From Lachnoclostridium sp. UBA1175 (GTDB lineage Bacteria > Bacillota > Clostridia > Lachnospirales > Lachnospiraceae), in NCBI GenBank assembly GCA_002311665.1, contig DBYX01000005.1, positions 115,672 to 139,986 of the forward strand: a stretch of 24,315 bases of DNA, in the 5' to 3' direction. A model generated the notes under the pieces. It saw only the letters and a program-made list of their open reading frames with translations, searched no databases and was not told where the DNA came from. The position numbers and the translations under genes are program-made. Below are positions 22,074-24,315 of the stretch, in pieces. Every line of letters starts with the position of its first letter. The stretch's first letter is position 1.

Positions 22074-23312
22074 ATGTACGAGACAGGGGAAGAGATCGAG
22101 AAGGTGCTGCTTGTCGCCGTGGAGGACGGCTCGGACGGGCTGACGGGGGCGGAGGAATCGCTCGACGAGCTCGCGGAGCTGGTGAAGACCGCGGGGGCGG
22201 AGGCGGTCGGACGCCTCGTGCAGAACCGTGAGTCCGCGCACCCGGGGACGTACCTCGGCAAGGGAAAGCTCGAGGAGCTGGCGGAACTGCTGGCAGCAAC
22301 GGGCGCAAGCGGCATAGTGACGGACGACGAATTGTCGCCCGTGCAGATGAAAAATCTTGAGGATGCGCTGCAGTGCAACGTCATGGACCGCACGATGGTG
22401 ATCCTCGATATCTTCGCGCAGCACGCGATGACCGGCGAGGGCAAACTGCAGGTGGAACTGGCGCAGCTTCGCTACCGCTCGTCCCGACTTGTCGGCATGG
22501 GTCGCGCGATGTCGCGTCTCGGCGGCGGTATCGGTACGAGAGGCCCCGGCGAGAAGAAACTGGAGGTCGACCGCCGTACGATACGCAACCGGATCGGGCA
22601 ATTGAACCACGAGCTGGCGGAGGTGCGGAAGAACCGCGACGTGCGGAGAGAGCAGCGCAGGCGCTCGGCGATCCCCGTCGTGGCGATCGTCGGCTACACG
22701 AACGCCGGCAAATCGACGCTACTGAATAGGCTGACCGACGCGGGAGTCCTTTCGAAGGACGCCCTGTTCGCGACGCTCGATCCGACCACGCGCAACTACC
22801 GTCTGCCGAACGGGCAGGAGGTGCTGTTCACGGACACCGTCGGGTTCATCAGGAAGCTGCCGCATCATCTGATCGACGCGTTCCGCTCGACGCTCGAGGA
22901 GGCGAAATACTCCGACCTGATCCTTCATGTGGTCGACGCGTCCAACGAAAACGCCGACGTGCAGATGGCGGTCGTGTACGACACGCTGCAGCGGTTGGAG
23001 ATCGGGGACCGCAAGGTCATCACGGCGATGAACAAGCAGGACCTCGTGACGGAGTCGAACTGGAAGGACCTCCGCGCGGAGCGCACGGTGCGCATCTCGG
23101 CGAAGACCGGGGAAGGCATCCCGGCGCTGCTCGATGCGATCTCCGAGGTGCTGCTGGAGGGCAAAGTGTACATCGAGCGCGTGTACGGCTACGATGAGAT
23201 CACAAAGCTGCAGGGGATCCGCAAGTACGGACAGCTCCTTGAGGAGGAGTATGTCGCGGACGGCATCGCGATCAAGGCGTATGTCCCGAAGGATCGGAGA
23301 GACTTGTTGTAG
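22074..23312 (+). CDS. hflX: Ribosome-associated GTPase HflX
   Basis: The 412-residue protein matches HflX in length and layout. The N-terminal HflX domain contains GTYLGKGKLEELAELL and NVMDRTMVILDIFAQHA. A helical linker includes the glycine-rich LGGGIGTRGPGEKKLEVDRR. The G domain has Walker A GYTNAGKST (residues 207-215), ATLDPTTRNY (switch I), DTVGFIRKLPHHL (G3 and switch II) and NKQD (G4). A short C-terminal domain follows. HflX binds the 50S subunit and splits stalled or stress-inactivated ribosomes. A GGAAGGAG site precedes the ATG. It is a housekeeping gene with no evident tie to its neighbours. Confidence 0.97.
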   Translation: MYETGEEIEKVLLVAVEDGSDGLTGAEESLDELAELVKTAGAEAVGRLVQNRESAHPGTYLGKGKLEELAELLAATGASGIVTDDELSPVQMKNLEDALQCNVMDRTMVILDIFAQHAMTGEGKLQVELAQLRYRSSRLVGMGRAMSRLGGGIGTRGPGEKKLEVDRRTIRNRIGQLNHELAEVRKNRDVRREQRRRSAIPVVAIVGYTNAGKSTLLNRLTDAGVLSKDALFATLDPTTRNYRLPNGQEVLFTDTVGFIRKLPHHLIDAFRSTLEEAKYSDLILHVVDASNENADVQMAVVYDTLQRLEIGDRKVITAMNKQDLVTESNWKDLRAERTVRISAKTGEGIPALLDAISEVLLEGKVYIERVYGYDEITKLQGIRKYGQLLEEEYVADGIAIKAYVPKDRRDLL

Positions 23313-23389
23313 AAAAACAATATCTTGTGTGCCGGCGGAGACATTTTTCCTCGGAAAATGCCCCCGAACCGTTCGCACAATAACGCGAT

Positions 23390-23410
23390 TTCGGCAAACT
23401 GCCGAATTTT
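23390..23410 (+). terminator. First terminator after hflX
   Basis: TTCGGCA (23390-23396), loop AAC, and TGCCGAA (23400-23406) form a perfect 7-bp stem followed by TTTT. It lies 78 bp after the hflX stop. Confidence 0.6.
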
Positions 23411-23441
23411 GTGAACAATGAGCCGGGATCGGCAAACGATA

Positions 23442-23486
23442 AAAGAAGCCCAAAAGCCTTAGCGGATGGGCTTCTTTCGTTGTTTT
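23442..23486 (+). terminator. Second terminator after hflX
   Basis: AAAGAAGCCC (23442-23451) and GGGCTTCTTT (23468-23477) form a perfect 10-bp stem around a 16-nt loop, followed by CGTTGTTTT. With the preceding hairpin it makes a tandem terminator that isolates nrdD. Confidence 0.75.
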
Positions 23487-23533
23487 CAAGTACATTTTGC
23501 GAAATCGCAGAGATTTGTGCAAAAGCTACAAAA

Positions 23534-23606
23534 CCACAATATATAGTGTTCGGTTCACAGAAAATTCAATATTTTGTTGACACGCTCGGGCGGCCTGTGC
23601 TATTAT
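23534..23606 (+). promoter_or_regulatory. nrdD promoter with two NrdR boxes
   Basis: CCACAATATATAGTGT (23534-23549) matches the NrdR-box pattern well. A weaker second copy, ATTCAATATTTTGTTG (23564-23579), lies exactly 30 bp further on, so both face the same side of the helix, as is usual for NrdR pairs. The -35 TTGACA (23577-23582) overlaps box 2, and the -10 TATTAT (23601-23606) is 18 bp away. NrdR with bound ATP/dATP would repress from here when nucleotides are plentiful. CGGGCG (23587-23592) and CGCCCG (23616-23621) form an inverted repeat around the -10 box. Confidence 0.85.
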
Positions 23607-23669
23607 GTAGACAATCGCCCGCAAGCCATAAATTCGGGGTAATACGAGAAAAGGAGAGTGGAAATAAGC

Positions 23670-24315
23670 ATGATTCAGGTAGCAAAACGTAACGGGGAAT
23701 TAAAAGAATTTGACCTGCATAAGATTGATGCGGCTATCGAGAAAGCATTCAAGGCGACGAACAAGGAGTATACGTCCGACATCATCAGCCTTCTTTCTCT
23801 TCGCGTCACGGCACAGTTTCAGCATAAAGTAGAGAACGGCGTGATCGGTGTGGAGGATATCCAGGACAGCGTGGAGCATGTTCTGGAGCAGACCGGATAC
23901 ACCGATGTCGCGAAGGCATACATCCTGTACCGCAAGCAGCGCGAGAAGCTGCGTGAGATGAAGTCCACGATCCTCGACTACAAGAAGATCGTGAACAGCT
24001 ACGTCCACGAGGAGGACTGGCGCGTGAAGGAGAACTCGACCGTGACGTATTCCGTCGGCGGTCTGATCCTGCACAACTCCGGTTCCATCACGGCGAACTA
24101 CTGGCTCTCCGAGATCTACGATCAGGAGATCCGTGACGCCCACAAGAACGCGGACATCCACATCCACGACCTCTCCATGCTGACCGGTTACTGCGCAGGT
24201 TGGTCCCTGAAGCAGCTGATCATGGAAGGCCTCGGCGGAATCCCGGGCAAGATCACCTCGTCCCCGGCGAAGCATCTCTCGACGCTGATGAACCAGATGG
24301 TCAACTTCCTCGGCA
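23670..24315 (+). CDS. nrdD: Anaerobic ribonucleoside-triphosphate reductase, N-terminal part (runs off the window)
   Basis: The 215 codons present encode an ATP-cone regulatory domain at the N-terminus (VAKRNGELKEFDLHKIDAAI, residues about 4-95). The start of the glycyl-radical reductase barrel follows, with IHIHDLSMLTGYCAGWSLKQ in pieces around residues 168-190. NrdD makes deoxyribonucleotides from ribonucleoside triphosphates without oxygen, using a glycyl radical set by the activase NrdG. The ATG at 23670 is preceded by AAGGAGAG (23651-23658). The glycyl-radical loop and zinc site lie beyond the right edge. The upstream NrdR boxes support the identity. Confidence 0.95.
   Translation, partial: MIQVAKRNGELKEFDLHKIDAAIEKAFKATNKEYTSDIISLLSLRVTAQFQHKVENGVIGVEDIQDSVEHVLEQTGYTDVAKAYILYRKQREKLREMKSTILDYKKIVNSYVHEEDWRVKENSTVTYSVGGLILHNSGSITANYWLSEIYDQEIRDAHKNADIHIHDLSMLTGYCAGWSLKQLIMEGLGGIPGKITSSPAKHLSTLMNQMVNFLG

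Overview
The window is chromosomal DNA from a Gram-positive bacterium, most likely a moderately GC-rich member of Bacillota (class Clostridia). The grounds are strong AGGAGG-type ribosome binding sites, lipoproteins and a single-span signal peptidase of Gram-positive type, a class II aldolase, an anaerobic ribonucleotide reductase behind NrdR boxes, and a sugar-uptake locus of a kind found in Clostridia and Paenibacillus. No rRNA, tRNA, CRISPR array, insertion sequence, prophage or replication origin is visible.

Layout. (1) Positions 1-315 hold the 3' end of a protein built of 11-residue repeats, followed by a terminator that can serve both strands. (2) An AraC-family regulator (431-1465, minus strand) is transcribed divergently, across a 382-bp regulatory gap, from (3) a nine-gene plus-strand locus (1848-15827). 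In order this encodes a very large membrane-anchored solute-binding protein, two ABC permeases, a secreted NHL-propeller/TPR membrane protein, a YIP1-family membrane protein, a membrane-anchored DUF5696-type protein, two more ABC permeases, and a binding lipoprotein with its own promoter and terminator. (4) A cytoplasmic family 3 glycoside hydrolase (15988-18141) follows. (5) Next are a signal peptidase I with a 255-residue low-complexity N-terminal extension, class II fructose-bisphosphate aldolase behind a near-consensus promoter, a TPR lipoprotein, and the GTPase HflX. (6) The window ends inside nrdD, preceded by two tandem NrdR boxes over its promoter.

How the genes may work together (inference). 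The AraC protein probably senses a sugar and activates the divergent locus. The two binding proteins and two permease pairs import oligosaccharides using an ATPase encoded elsewhere, since none is present here. The GH3 enzyme trims the imported sugar in the cytoplasm. The least explained parts are the membrane-anchored helper proteins (NHL/TPR, YIP1, DUF5696) and the fused binding protein. They sit between two transporter sets in tight or overlapping gene order, which suggests one multi-protein surface complex for capturing, and possibly processing, a polysaccharide. This is the best candidate in the window for a poorly described system. The genes after GH3 look like ordinary housekeeping loci, apart from the signal peptidase extension.
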